Counted from the first letter of the stretch, positions 1 through 10,566 are shown. The stretch: DNA of 64,000 nt from Lysobacterales bacterium (GCA_013001885.1 JABDLD010000093.1:1-64000), one strand, 5' to 3'. A program made the numbers and translations. The notes: generated from the letters alone by a model not told the origin.

Positions 1-1212
1 GTCTACCTGTGGCTGGTTGCTCCGCGACTCATTCCGGAAAGGCAGCCACCGATGAGCGGCTCGGTGACCCGGATTTATACCGCGCAAATCCGGCTGGACA
101 AGAACAGCACCGTGGTCGGCAAGACCCTGGCGGACACGACCCTGAGAGTCGGAGAGGGCCTTCGGGTTGAAACCGTGCAGCGCGGCAAGGGCGTATTCAT
201 AAACCCCCTGCCTGACGTGGTACTCAAGGCCGGCGACCGTCTCACCACCAGTGACACCCAGGAAAACCTGCGTGAATTCTCTCGGTTGCTGGGCGGCACA
301 TTGTTTTCCGGCGACCAGGCGGTCGATGCCGAACATCCGCTCAGCGCAGAAGGCCAGCAGATCGCGGAAGTGGTGATTACGCCGGCATCGCGTCTGAACG
401 GCGTTCGCATCGGCAAAGCACGGCTGCGCTCGAGATACGGACTAAGGCTGCTGGCCTTCAACCGCTTCGAAGATTCGCAGCAGAGAAAGGCGCCGGGCCT
501 GGACGAGGTTCAGATACGTTCGGGCGATGTGCTTTTGGTTCAGTCTACGCCTGAAAACCTGCGTGAATTGAAGGAAATCGCCGACTTCCTGGTACTGGAC
601 GGCAGCATACAGTTGCCCAGCACCAAGAAGGCACCGATAGCTCTGCTGACGATGCTGGGCGTCGTCGCCCTGGCCGCACTGAACATCATGCCGATTGAAA
701 TCAGCGCAATCCTCGGTTTCACGTTGTTGATTCTGACCGGCTGCCTAAACTGGAAGGATGCGATGAGCGCGCTCAGCACCCAGGTTATCCTGATCATCGT
801 GTCCTCACTGGCCATGGGCGCCGCGCTGCTCAAAACCGGCGGCGCTGACTACCTGGCAAAACTGTTCGTTTACGTCACGTTCGGCGCGCCGCCGTCGGTG
901 GTTTTGGCCGGGCTCATGTTGATGATGGGCGTCCTGACCAATATCGTTTCGAACAATGCGGCGGCTGTGATCGGCACTCCGATTGCCATCGGCATCGCCC
1001 AGCGCCTCGGGATGCCGCTCGAGCCGTTCGTACTGGCCGTTCTGTTCGGCGCAAACCTGAGTTTCGTCACACCAATGGCATACCAGACCAATATCCTGTT
1101 GATGAACGCGGGCGGTTACAAATTCAGCGATTTCGTCCGTATCGGGCTGCCTTTAGCCATCGGTTTGTGGCTGGTGCTGACCATGGTCCTGGTCTGGGCA
1201 TACGGAATGTAG
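1..1212 (+). CDS. SLC13-type permease with RCK-C (TrkA-C) domains, 5' truncated
   Basis: The reading frame is open from base 1, so the N-terminal membrane helices lie outside the window. What remains has two RCK-C-like regulatory domains (about window residues 20-100 and 115-195), each with the pattern of a 'vGktL..t.lr...gl.v....R' strand and a 'l..GD.L' turn. A second set of hydrophobic helices follows. The motifs VSNNAAAV and TPMAYQTN match the substrate and Na+ binding hairpins of the DASS/SLC13 family (sodium-coupled dicarboxylate or sulfate carriers). This arrangement of membrane half, TrkA-C pair and membrane half is common in bacterial SLC13 proteins. The substrate cannot be told from sequence. 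The OPT transporter gene follows after 20 bases, probably in the same transcript. Confidence 0.85.
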   Translation, partial: VYLWLVAPRLIPERQPPMSGSVTRIYTAQIRLDKNSTVVGKTLADTTLRVGEGLRVETVQRGKGVFINPLPDVVLKAGDRLTTSDTQENLREFSRLLGGTLFSGDQAVDAEHPLSAEGQQIAEVVITPASRLNGVRIGKARLRSRYGLRLLAFNRFEDSQQRKAPGLDEVQIRSGDVLLVQSTPENLRELKEIADFLVLDGSIQLPSTKKAPIALLTMLGVVALAALNIMPIEISAILGFTLLILTGCLNWKDAMSALSTQVILIIVSSLAMGAALLKTGGADYLAKLFVYVTFGAPPSVVLAGLMLMMGVLTNIVSNNAAAVIGTPIAIGIAQRLGMPLEPFVLAVLFGANLSFVTPMAYQTNILLMNAGGYKFSDFVRIGLPLAIGLWLVLTMVLVWAYGM

Positions 1213-1232
1213 CGCACAAGGAACAAGAATAA

Positions 1233-2969
<1,737 letters not shown>

Positions 2970-2971
2970 AC

Positions 2972-3538
2972 ATGAAAATTATTGCCCTGATCCTGATCGC
3001 CGCCTCCTTCCTGGCGGGTTCGTTCCTCTCGGTCGTTGACCCCCGGCTGGTCGACTGGAACTACATGATCCCGGTGTTGGCGGTCGGCGTAGCCGGCCTC
3101 GGCCTGTTCCGGTCGGTGAAGAAAAAAGAAACCCGTGCGGGACACCGGCTGGCCGGAAACATCGAGATTCTGCAAACAAGCCTTTCCCGGATCCTGGCCA
3201 ATCTCGAATTACTCAACGCGCGTGGCAACGACCTGCCGGTTTACCAGGCCCGATTCGAAATCGACCGGCTGTTTCGCGAGGACCTGAACAATTTTGCCGA
3301 AGCCCGGGAAAGCATGATCCATGTATTCGGGATTCAGAACTATGCGGATGTCATGAGCAACTTTGCCGCCGGTGAACGTTACATCAACCGGGTCTGGTCG
3401 GCATCCACTGACGGTTACATCGATGAGGTGCGCAATTACCTGAACAGGGCTATGAACCAGTTCACCGAGGGCAACCGGCACTTCGCGGAACTGATGGCCG
3501 AACATTCAGAAGCCATCAACACTCACCAGGGCGCCTGA
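2972..3538 (+). CDS. Small membrane-anchored protein of unknown function
   Basis: I do not recognise this 188-residue protein. It starts with an ATG two bases after the OPT stop codon, which suggests translational coupling. Residues 1-46 form two hydrophobic segments separated by a short loop (SVVDPRLVDWN), giving a hairpin with both ends on the same side. A basic stretch (SVKKKETRAG) follows, then a long, mostly helical soluble part with regularly spaced Leu and Phe. A partner or accessory subunit of the upstream OPT transporter is possible, but the only support is operon position. Its last 16 bases overlap the end of the convergent ATP-grasp gene. Confidence 0.7.
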   Translation: MKIIALILIAASFLAGSFLSVVDPRLVDWNYMIPVLAVGVAGLGLFRSVKKKETRAGHRLAGNIEILQTSLSRILANLELLNARGNDLPVYQARFEIDRLFREDLNNFAEARESMIHVFGIQNYADVMSNFAAGERYINRVWSASTDGYIDEVRNYLNRAMNQFTEGNRHFAELMAEHSEAINTHQGA

Positions 3539-4506
3539 TTCAGCAAGTCGGTTCGGGCGTCACCGAAGGTACGGCACGCCCACTCCACGCGCTCTTCCGG
3601 GTTCCTGTGTGAAACTTCCAGACGGTCCACCGCATCAAGCCGTGTGCGCAGTCCGTTGCGGTTTGCGATCTGGATATTGAGGCCGGGCCTGGCATTGAGT
3701 TCCAGAATGAGCGGTCCCAGGTCACGATCGAGCACAATATCAACGCCCAGGTAACCGAGTTCAACAGCCTCGTAACAGCGGGCCGCCATGGACACGATAC
3801 GACTCCAGTGCGGAATCTGGAAGCCGGTAATCTCCGATCCCGTATCCGGATGTACCGATACCGGACTGTTGCCGGAAACGCCGCCGACGGTTACACCGCT
3901 GTTGAGATCGACGCCAACACCAATTGCGCCCTGGTGCAGATTGGCTTTTCCATGCGACTGATGGGTCGGCAGCCGGGCCATCGCCATTACCGGGTAACCA
4001 CGATATACGATCACCCTCAGATCCGGAACGCCCTGGTACGTCAGGTTGGAAAACGCCGGGTCAAAATGCACCAGTGATTCGATCATGGCTACATCGGGTT
4101 GTCCGCCCAGCGAATACAGTCCACCGATTACGTTGGTCAGGTGGTGGACCAGGTCGGCGCGCAGCACGAGTCCATTGTCAGAGTCGACAAAGTTATCCGA
4201 TTTCCGATCCTTGATCACCAGGATGCCGTCGCCGCCGCTACCGTGGGCGGGCTTGATCACAAACTCGCGGTGGTCTCCAAGCAACTCCTCCAGTCGGGAA
4301 GCCTGCTGCATGAAGGATGCGATCGAAATGAGCTCGGGTACGGCCAGGCCGTGCTGTTGGAGTTTCTTCTTGCACAGGACCTTGTCATCCACCAGCGGGA
4401 AAAACTTGCGCCGGTTCAGTTTCAGAATGTACTCACCGTTGCGCCGGTTAAGCCCCAGCACACCGGATGAGCGCATTCCGCCGAGCAGCGACAGCATGCC
4501 CGTCAC
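3523..4506 (-). CDS. Alpha-L-glutamate ligase-like ATP-grasp protein (RimK related)
   Basis: This 327-residue ATP-grasp enzyme has the nucleotide-binding segment FVIKPAHGSGGDGI near residue 100 and the metal-binding LILELNARPGLNIQIANRNG near residue 270. It belongs to the RimK-related ligase-like group that occurs next to inactive-transglutaminase membrane proteins. RimK adds glutamate to the C terminus of ribosomal protein S6; by analogy this protein may join an amino acid to a carboxylate on a peptide or protein, but its substrate is unknown. Its ATG overlaps the stop of the upstream gene by 4 bases (ATGA type), so it is translated with it. It forms a three-gene minus-strand unit with the inactive transglutaminase and the retropepsin-like protease. 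Confidence 0.87.
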   Translation of the reverse strand: MTGMLSLLGGMRSSGVLGLNRRNGEYILKLNRRKFFPLVDDKVLCKKKLQQHGLAVPELISIASFMQQASRLEELLGDHREFVIKPAHGSGGDGILVIKDRKSDNFVDSDNGLVLRADLVHHLTNVIGGLYSLGGQPDVAMIESLVHFDPAFSNLTYQGVPDLRVIVYRGYPVMAMARLPTHQSHGKANLHQGAIGVGVDLNSGVTVGGVSGNSPVSVHPDTGSEITGFQIPHWSRIVSMAARCYEAVELGYLGVDIVLDRDLGPLILELNARPGLNIQIANRNGLRTRLDAVDRLEVSHRNPEERVEWACRTFGDARTDLLNQAPW

Positions 4507-6032
4507 GCCTTCGGCCTCGCCAGCTGGCGAAAACGGAACAGCTCCGTCAGGCGGAACCCGGTATACCGGCCAAGCGCCACGATCAGGCCAAGTACGATCA
4601 GGTTGACTTCCGGAAACACAGTCACCCAGTACTCGAGAATATCAAGCGATATGACGACGTAGGCAAGAGATGCCATCAACAGGCTTCCCAGCCCTTCCCT
4701 GATAGCAGTTGCCGCGCCACGTTCTTCCCAGACGATCGACATGCGCTCGATCACCAGGGAAATAATGACCATCGGGAAAAGTGAAACAGAGAGACCGGTC
4801 TCAAACCCTGCCTGGTTGCTCAACAGACTGATCAACGTCATCAACAGCACCACGATCGTTACAACCGCCGCGAGCCTCGGCACAAGCAACAGGCGCAAAC
4901 GCTCAAGGTAAAACCGGAACACCAGCCCGAGAGATACAATCAGGATAAAAAGCAAAACCCCCTTGAGCAACTCGGTCTCCCTGAAAGAGAGCGCGATCAG
5001 CACCGGAGCAAAAGTGCCGAATGCGCTGAGGCCGACAAAATTCCTGAGCAGTACGATGACCAGGATGCCAAACGGAACCAGCAGCAGGACTTCGTAAACC
5101 GATTGCGTCTGCACCGGAAGGTGCAACAGGGATATCCGCCCGACGAAAGAATCCCGCATCTCCGCCCGCCTTGCGGCGAGATCCAGCGAACTGACGTGGC
5201 GCATCTTCACTGAAATCTGAAAATCGCGGATCACGCCGCCGCTGACGCGGGCCAATTCCTCCTCGCCCCGCCACCAGATCATGAACGGCTCCGGCCGGCC
5301 TTTGTGTCCGGTTTCCGGATCGAACAACAGCCATTCTTCACCGTTCCAGACACCGAGCATCGTTTTCAGCGCCGACCTTTGTACGTCTTTCTGCAGCATG
5401 ATTCCGTGTATGAGCAAGGAAGGAATCTGCGCAGCAGCGAGAACCGTCTGGGCAAGACGCGCGCGATCGTCCTGGGTATCAACCTGTTCCAGGAACAGCC
5501 CGAAGTTTTCGTCCGGACCACGGCCGCTGATGCGGTCCAGGACTTCAGCGGCAAACGATTCCACGTCAGCCGATTCGCTACTGACCTCCTCTACGATATC
5601 GCTCAAAGCGCCTGCCCACGGCTCACGCAGTTGCGGCGATTCGGGCATTCCCGGCCTCTTCGCGAATCGTTGGTCTTGCGGGTTGCCGATCACCGTGGCG
5701 CGGTAATAGAGGGTTTTGGGTTTGGGCAAGCTTCGGATGGCCCAATTCGCCTGGCGCCTGAAAAGATCCTCGTCCAGCGTTAGTCCAAATCCTCTGGATA
5801 CGAAATTTTCCTCGCTTACCGTAAATCCAGTGGCCCTGGCGGGGAGTAAGATGCTGGCCTGTACCGGCCCATCCTCCGGTTCGATCTCCATCCTGACCTG
5901 AACGACCCATTGCTCGCTTTGTTCGTCCGGCAGCGCAGGATAGCCCAGCGTCGCTGTCTTGTAGGCAAAGATCAGACATCCCAGCGATACCAGGAATAAT
6001 GAGAGCACCATCCATTGCCGGCTCTTGGTCAT
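4503..6032 (-). CDS. Inactive transglutaminase fused to a seven-helix membrane domain
   Basis: This 509-residue protein has one N-terminal helix (residues about 8-27), a periplasmic region of about 270 residues, and then a block of about seven hydrophobic helices (residues about 310-490). The periplasmic part resembles the transglutaminase fold (LLIHGIML...VWNGEEWLLFDPETG) but I see no catalytic Cys in the expected place. This matches the described family of inactive transglutaminases fused to seven membrane helices. Such proteins recur beside a RimK-like ligase and a RimB-like protease, as here (4-base overlap downstream, 8-base gap upstream). A role in binding or presenting a peptide at the membrane is inference. 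Confidence 0.87.
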   Translation of the reverse strand: MTKSRQWMVLSLFLVSLGCLIFAYKTATLGYPALPDEQSEQWVVQVRMEIEPEDGPVQASILLPARATGFTVSEENFVSRGFGLTLDEDLFRRQANWAIRSLPKPKTLYYRATVIGNPQDQRFAKRPGMPESPQLREPWAGALSDIVEEVSSESADVESFAAEVLDRISGRGPDENFGLFLEQVDTQDDRARLAQTVLAAAQIPSLLIHGIMLQKDVQRSALKTMLGVWNGEEWLLFDPETGHKGRPEPFMIWWRGEEELARVSGGVIRDFQISVKMRHVSSLDLAARRAEMRDSFVGRISLLHLPVQTQSVYEVLLLVPFGILVIVLLRNFVGLSAFGTFAPVLIALSFRETELLKGVLLFILIVSLGLVFRFYLERLRLLLVPRLAAVVTIVVLLMTLISLLSNQAGFETGLSVSLFPMVIISLVIERMSIVWEERGAATAIREGLGSLLMASLAYVVISLDILEYWVTVFPEVNLIVLGLIVALGRYTGFRLTELFRFRQLARPKA

Positions 6033-6040
6033 GCTTCACT

Positions 6041-6553
6041 TTATCCTTTTTCCGGCGCAGCGCAATCAGTTGCACCCAGGAAAGTGCTGCCCGGATCGAC
6101 CAGGGCAAAAGAAGCCAGCGCACTGCGTCCGAGGAGCAGAGCGTAGTTGAATTCACTCCGGTCGATCAGGCTGACTTCGGTCTGGAGCCACTGGCCTGCG
6201 ACGCAAATCTGCAGTTCTACGACGGGTCTGACCTGGCGGGTGCCGTCATGTTGGACCACGCCAACGGTCCTGACGCGTTCCCTCACCATGATCGTTTCGG
6301 CCCCGCTGTCGCGGTCGATGACTGCAAATCGAACCCAGCGTTTTCCCGACTTGCGAAACTTCTTGATGATCCGGGCATCCAGGGAGGAAGTCTCAGCGCC
6401 GGTGTCCAGTTTAGCCTTGACGTGCCAATCCGGGCCAGCCAGGTAAGCGTTTTCCACCCAACCGAGAATCCGCAGGTCCGATGTATCCGCTGAGAGGCCG
6501 GCACAAAAAACCAGCGTGACTGCGGCGAATGAAATTTTAGTGAATCTACTCAT
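6041..6553 (-). CDS. Retropepsin-like (RimB / zinc-protease family) exported protein
   Basis: The ATG at 6553 gives 170 residues that begin with a clear signal peptide (ending near FCAGLSADT). An in-frame GTG nine codons further upstream would weaken that signal. The motif KLDTGAETSSLDA (Asp about residue 50) is the retropepsin-type active-site loop of the family annotated as ATP-dependent zinc protease. A relative, RimB, removes glutamate added by RimK to ribosomal protein S6. Because this copy appears to be exported while its ATP-grasp neighbour is cytoplasmic, a simple add-and-remove pair is not certain. It is the first gene of the three-gene minus-strand unit. Confidence 0.85.
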   Translation of the reverse strand: MSRFTKISFAAVTLVFCAGLSADTSDLRILGWVENAYLAGPDWHVKAKLDTGAETSSLDARIIKKFRKSGKRWVRFAVIDRDSGAETIMVRERVRTVGVVQHDGTRQVRPVVELQICVAGQWLQTEVSLIDRSEFNYALLLGRSALASFALVDPGSTFLGATDCAAPEKG

Positions 6554-6641
6554 TACGCGGTATTTTCCATATTGTTGCACTCAATATTGTAAAAATTACG
6601 TTAGTTGAGCCAAAACGACGCGGAATGGTTGTTATAAACAA

Positions 6642-6669
6642 TTGACTCGCGCGTTCGGCAAGTTATACC
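6642..6669 (+). promoter_or_regulatory. Candidate sigma-70 promoter for the DUF3450-ExbB-TonB operon
   Basis: TTGACT at 6642-6647 and TATACC at 6664-6669 are separated by 16 bases. They lie about 70 bases upstream of the DUF3450 start, in a locally AT-rich gap between divergent genes. Found by eye only; no expression data. Confidence 0.45.
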
Positions 6670-6737
6670 CTTCTGAGTCCGGAAGAATTACTTTTGATTT
6701 TTCAACCGTTATCCATTTTTCAAAACTGAGACCAAGC

Positions 6738-7529
6738 ATGCTTATTAATCAAATGAAGAAAAGGCTTTTGCCGAGCGTCATTCTGGTTGCGGCACTCTTC
6801 GCGAGTTTGTCCGCCTCCGTGTTTGCACAGGCAACCGTGGATCAGGTCATGCAGGAAGGCGAAAAACGCGCCGATGCCGGCGCTGCCGAACAGCAGCGTG
6901 TCGAGCAGATCGCAAACCAGACCAACGACTTGTTAAATCAGTACAACACGACGTCCAAAGTCGTGGATGGACTGATCACCTACAACAGTTTGTTGCAGCG
7001 GCAAGTTGAAAATCAGGAGACCGAGAAAGCCGCATTGGCCGAATCGATCGACAACGTGGCGCTGATCGAACGCCAAATCATACCGTTGATGACTAAGATG
7101 CTCGATTCACTGGAACAGTTCATCGCGCTGGATACGCCCTTTTTGCTGAAGGAACGTAACGAGCGTATGGCGAGACTGCGCGATATGATGGAGCGTTCCG
7201 ACGTTTCTTCGGCGGAGAAATTCCGGCGCGTCATCGAAGCCTACCAGATTGAAAACGACTACGGTCGCACCATCGAAGCCTACAAAGGCACGGTGCCAAT
7301 CAACGGCAATCCCCAGGAAGTGGACTTCCTTCGTATTGGGCGCGTATCGCTGGCATACCAGTCAGTCGGCGGGGCGCACACCGGCGTTTGGGATACGGAA
7401 AGCGGAGATTGGGTTGAACTCGATCCAGCTGACTACAAGAACCAGGTCGCCGATGGCCTCCGGGTCGCCCGCAAGCAGGTCGCTCCCGACCTCTTGATCA
7501 TTCCAGTTGCTGCTCCTTCGGAGGAATAA
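6738..7529 (+). CDS. DUF3450 family periplasmic coiled-coil protein
   Basis: Starting at the ATG at 6738 the product has 263 residues with a signal peptide (hydrophobic core to SVFAQA). A long helical, Gln/Glu-rich region (VMQEGEKRAD, EQQRVEQIANQ) follows, predicted to be coiled coil, and then a more globular C-terminal part. It matches DUF3450, which in many aquatic gammaproteobacteria is the first gene of an operon with ExbB, ExbD, TonB and TPR genes. Its role is not defined; periplasmic interaction with the ExbB/TonB machine is inferred from this linkage. An in-frame upstream TTG start would place extra residues before the signal peptide, so it was not used. The ExbB-type gene follows after 2 bases. 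Confidence 0.82.
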   Translation: MLINQMKKRLLPSVILVAALFASLSASVFAQATVDQVMQEGEKRADAGAAEQQRVEQIANQTNDLLNQYNTTSKVVDGLITYNSLLQRQVENQETEKAALAESIDNVALIERQIIPLMTKMLDSLEQFIALDTPFLLKERNERMARLRDMMERSDVSSAEKFRRVIEAYQIENDYGRTIEAYKGTVPINGNPQEVDFLRIGRVSLAYQSVGGAHTGVWDTESGDWVELDPADYKNQVADGLRVARKQVAPDLLIIPVAAPSEE

Positions 7530-7531
7530 TC

Positions 7532-8896
7532 ATGATTAATAAAATTTTCAAAGCAGCAGTAATTGCTGGACTCGTATTCGGACTGGGCAACACCGCTTAT
7601 GCGGCACAGGCTGTGTCTCTGGATGAACTTCTTCAGCAGGTCAAATCCGGACGTGTGAAAGACGCCGCTGAAAACCAGAAACGTATCGCTGACTTCCAAA
7701 GCGCGCGCGGCGAACAACAGCGTCTTCTGCGGCAGATGGAAGCCGAGCAAACCCGCCAGGAAGGGATCTCTCAACAGTTGGAAGACACATTTGAGGCCAA
7801 CGATGCCCAGATCATCGATCTCGAGCGGGCTCTGCAGGAACGCCTTGGCGAGCTGAAAGAACTGTTCGGCGTGCTGCAACAGGCCGCTGGTGATGCTCGG
7901 GGCAACTTCGACACCTCCGTGACCCAGATCCAGTTTCCGAACCGCGGTCAGTGGCTGACTGAGTTCGCTCAAAAGATGGGATCGACCACACGCATGCCGA
8001 CCCTCGAGGAAATTGAGCGGATCTGGTTTGAACTTCAGCGTGAAATGACCGAGTCCGCCCGTGTCGTGAAACTCAACACGACCGTAATCAACGCGGACGG
8101 TGAGGAAGAGCAGCGCGATGTGGTCCGGGTTGGGCTGTTCAACGTGATCTCAGACGGCAAGTACCTGGAATATGTTCCTGAAACTGGCCGCCTGGTCGAA
8201 TTGCAGCGCCAGCCTGCAAGCCGTTACACCGGTCGCGCCGATGATCTGCAGGACGCGTCAGATGGTGTGAACAGTTTCGCGGTCGACCCGACGCGGGGCC
8301 AGTTGCTCGCATTGCTGGTGCAATCACCGAGCCTGATGGAGCGCATCGCACAGGGGAAACAAGTCGGTTACGTAATTATCGCCCTGGGTATCGTCGGTCT
8401 GCTCATCGCACTCTGGCGTTTGTTTGCCTTGTGGACTACGTCAGTGAAAGTCGTCAACCAGACCAAGCACCTCGACAAGGCCGGCAATAATCCGCTGGGC
8501 CGGGTATTGAAGATCGCGATCGACAATCCGCAATCGGATGTCGAGTCTCTTGAGCTGAAGCTGGGCGAAGCGATTTTGAAAGAAACGCCGAAATTCAATT
8601 CCATGCTGTCGTTCCTGAAAATCATCTCGGTCGTAGCCCCGCTGCTTGGTCTGCTGGGTACGGTAACGGGTATGATCATCACGTTCCAGGCCATCACGCT
8701 GTACGGCGCCGGTGATCCGAAACTGATGGCGGGCGGTATTTCAACCGCTCTCGTGACCACGGTGTTGGGTCTGGTGGTCGCTATTCCGACCGTCTTCCTG
8801 CATACCCTGGTTCAGAGCAGGGCGAAACGCCTGACCCAGATTCTGCAGGAAGAGGCTGCGGGCATGCTCTCCGAGCGTGCTGAAAGGACGGCATAA
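7532..8896 (+). CDS. Large MotA/TolQ/ExbB proton-channel protein with periplasmic extension
   Basis: This 454-residue protein has a signal peptide (to about residue 24, NTAYA) and a periplasmic part of about 230 residues whose first half is coiled coil (EQQRLLRQMEAEQTRQEG). A C-terminal MotA/TolQ/ExbB domain follows. That domain shows VAPLLGLLGTVTGMIITFQA and the third helix STALVTTVLGLVVAIPTVFL, the usual pore-lining segments. It is more than twice the length of ExbB because of the periplasmic extension, a form known to accompany DUF3450. It probably forms the proton-conducting ring that energises TonB, alone or with the short ExbB encoded next (5-base gap). Confidence 0.9.
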   Translation: MINKIFKAAVIAGLVFGLGNTAYAAQAVSLDELLQQVKSGRVKDAAENQKRIADFQSARGEQQRLLRQMEAEQTRQEGISQQLEDTFEANDAQIIDLERALQERLGELKELFGVLQQAAGDARGNFDTSVTQIQFPNRGQWLTEFAQKMGSTTRMPTLEEIERIWFELQREMTESARVVKLNTTVINADGEEEQRDVVRVGLFNVISDGKYLEYVPETGRLVELQRQPASRYTGRADDLQDASDGVNSFAVDPTRGQLLALLVQSPSLMERIAQGKQVGYVIIALGIVGLLIALWRLFALWTTSVKVVNQTKHLDKAGNNPLGRVLKIAIDNPQSDVESLELKLGEAILKETPKFNSMLSFLKIISVVAPLLGLLGTVTGMIITFQAITLYGAGDPKLMAGGISTALVTTVLGLVVAIPTVFLHTLVQSRAKRLTQILQEEAAGMLSERAERTA

Positions 8897-8901
8897 CTCC
8901 T

Positions 8902-9441
8902 ATGGACGTTATCTACTACTATCTGCCATTCCTTGAAACCATCAGGGACTTTTTCGAACTCGGTGGCCCGGTATTGAACGTCATCGCGGTCGTTACCCTG
9001 TTCATGTGGATGCTGATCATTGAGCGCCTGATCTATTTTCGCACCGGTCACCGGACGATGATCAGAAAGGCACATAACTACTGGGACGAGCGGGGTGATT
9101 ACTCCTCCTGGCAGGCTCATCAGATCAGAGACCGGATCATCTCGCAGGTTTCCGCGAATGCCGAGCGCAATATGGCGCTGATCAAGACCTGTGTTGCGTT
9201 GTGCCCTTTGCTGGGCCTGCTCGGCACAGTCACCGGCATGATCGAGGTGTTCGAAGTGATGGCTATTTCAGGATCGGGTAACCCCCGATCCATGGCTTCC
9301 GGTGTGTCCAAGGCGACCGTGCCGACAATGGCAGGGATGGTAGCGGCGCTCTCAGGCGTAGCCATGTCGGCATTCCTTGAAAACAGGGCGCGTAGGGAAC
9401 GTGAGTTCATAGCAGACGAATTGATAATCGAGCACGGTTGA
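8902..9441 (+). CDS. exbB: ExbB-type biopolymer transport protein
   Basis: This 179-residue member of the MotA/TolQ/ExbB family has three membrane helices: residues about 22-42, about 98-120 (CPLLGLLGTVTGMIEVFEVM) and about 135-160 (VPTMAGMVAALSGVAMSAFL). ExbB forms a pentameric ring around ExbD and uses the proton gradient to energise TonB. It is shorter than enterobacterial ExbB, as is usual in this operon type. It is the second ExbB-family gene in a row, so the two products may form separate or mixed rings. A 40-base gap with two small hairpins separates it from exbD. Confidence 0.9.
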   Translation: MDVIYYYLPFLETIRDFFELGGPVLNVIAVVTLFMWMLIIERLIYFRTGHRTMIRKAHNYWDERGDYSSWQAHQIRDRIISQVSANAERNMALIKTCVALCPLLGLLGTVTGMIEVFEVMAISGSGNPRSMASGVSKATVPTMAGMVAALSGVAMSAFLENRARREREFIADELIIEHG

Positions 9442-9471
9442 AGGGGCGTCCCTTCAGCCTGCTCATGCAGG
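9440..9471 (+). promoter_or_regulatory. Two tandem hairpins in the exbB-exbD gap, the second covering the exbD ribosome site
   Basis: A 6-base stem (GAAGGG/CCCTTC, loop GCGT, 9440-9455) begins inside the exbB stop codon. A 5-base stem (CCTGC/GCAGG, loop TCAT, 9458-9471) follows and pairs part of the GCAGGAG ribosome-binding sequence of exbD. It may lower exbD translation relative to exbB. The stems are short, so the effect is uncertain. Confidence 0.4.
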
Positions 9472-9481
9472 AGAAAGACAA

Positions 9482-9889
9482 ATGCGGCAACATTTAGCCC
9501 AGCAATATGATGAGGAAGAATCGGAAATCAACATCACGCCCATGCTGGACGTGGTGTTTATCATGCTGATCTTCTTCATTGTGACGGCAACCTTTGTAAA
9601 AGAAGCCGGAATTGAAGTTAACCGTCCGGATGCGGCCACTGCGGTCAAGCAGGAAAAGGCCAATATCCTGGTGGCTATCGGCCCAAACAATGACATCTGG
9701 ATCGATCGTCGCCAGGTTGACATACGTTCCGTCAGGCCAAACATCGAGCGACTACACGCCGAGAACCCACAAGGTTCAGTCGTTATCCAGGCGGACAAAG
9801 AGTCCAAGACAGATACGCTGATCCAGGTGATGGACGCGGCCCGCTCGGCCGGTGTGTTCAACGTGTCAATTGCGGCCAATGAACCTTAA
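9482..9889 (+). CDS. exbD: ExbD/TolR biopolymer transport protein
   Basis: This 135-residue protein has a short cytoplasmic N terminus, one membrane helix (about residues 22-42) and a periplasmic domain. The motif NITPMLDVVFIMLIFFIV carries the conserved membrane Asp (residue 23) that is protonated during the ExbB-ExbD cycle. The periplasmic part (ILVAIGPNNDIWIDRR...VVIQADKESKTDTLIQVMDA) matches the ExbD/TolR fold. A GCAGGAG ribosome-binding site lies 8 bases before the ATG. It is the partner of the ExbB proteins encoded just upstream and of TonB, which starts 10 bases downstream. Confidence 0.93.
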   Translation: MRQHLAQQYDEEESEINITPMLDVVFIMLIFFIVTATFVKEAGIEVNRPDAATAVKQEKANILVAIGPNNDIWIDRRQVDIRSVRPNIERLHAENPQGSVVIQADKESKTDTLIQVMDAARSAGVFNVSIAANEP

Positions 9890-9899
9890 GAGGTAAGCC

Positions 9900-10556
9900 A
9901 TGTCGGCTACAATTCTTGAAACATTACACTTAAACCGGACCGGCCATTTCGTTCGCATTGGGGTTGGCGTCGTGTTGGGTGTCGTTATCACCGCCGCGCT
10001 CTTCTGGTTCATGCAATACCTGATTGTCACGGCAGACCGGGAACTCAATGAGGGCGCTTCCGGCCACCTGATCGATTTTGTCCGGCTCAAGCGTGACGAA
10101 TCCATTCAGCGCCGGCAATTGAAACCAAAGAAGCCGCCACCTCCAGATGCACCGCCGCCTCAGCCGCCGACGCCCCAGCTGGAAAATCTGAATCCAAATG
10201 CTGAAAAAATCGCGATTTCATCCGCCCCGGTTGAGACCGATATCGAAATGAGCGGCGGGTTCAGCCTCGGGGTTGGCGAAGGCGATTACCTGCCGATCGT
10301 GAAGGTAGCCCCCATCTATCCGCAGCGCGCCCTGTCGCGCAGCATCGAGGGTTTTTGTGTCGTGCAGTACACGGTAACCAGGAATGGAACCATTCGTGAT
10401 CCGTTCGTCATCGAGGACCAGTGCACCAGTTCGCTGTTTCATCGGGCTTCGGTACAGGCTGCCTTGAAGTTCAAGTACAAGCCCCGTGTGATCGACGGCC
10501 AGGCTGTAGAGGTTCCCGGCGTGCAGAACAAATTCACCTACGAAATTCAGGAATAG
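9900..10556 (+). CDS. tonB: Energy transducer TonB
   Basis: This 218-residue protein has an N-terminal membrane helix (residues about 18-42), a Pro-rich spacer (KPKKPPPPDAPPPQPPTP, about 76-93) and a TonB C-terminal domain (about 125-218). The C-terminal domain shows VKVAPIYPQRALSRSIEG and VVQYTVTRNGTIRDP, the usual start of this fold. TonB links the ExbB/ExbD motor in the inner membrane to the TonB box of outer-membrane receptors; the receptor encoded at 45958 is a plausible client. The gene lies between exbD and a TPR gene with gaps of about 10 bases, so all are probably co-transcribed. Confidence 0.92.
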   Translation: MSATILETLHLNRTGHFVRIGVGVVLGVVITAALFWFMQYLIVTADRELNEGASGHLIDFVRLKRDESIQRRQLKPKKPPPPDAPPPQPPTPQLENLNPNAEKIAISSAPVETDIEMSGGFSLGVGEGDYLPIVKVAPIYPQRALSRSIEGFCVVQYTVTRNGTIRDPFVIEDQCTSSLFHRASVQAALKFKYKPRVIDGQAVEVPGVQNKFTYEIQE

Positions 10557-10566
10557 GCAAAAACCT

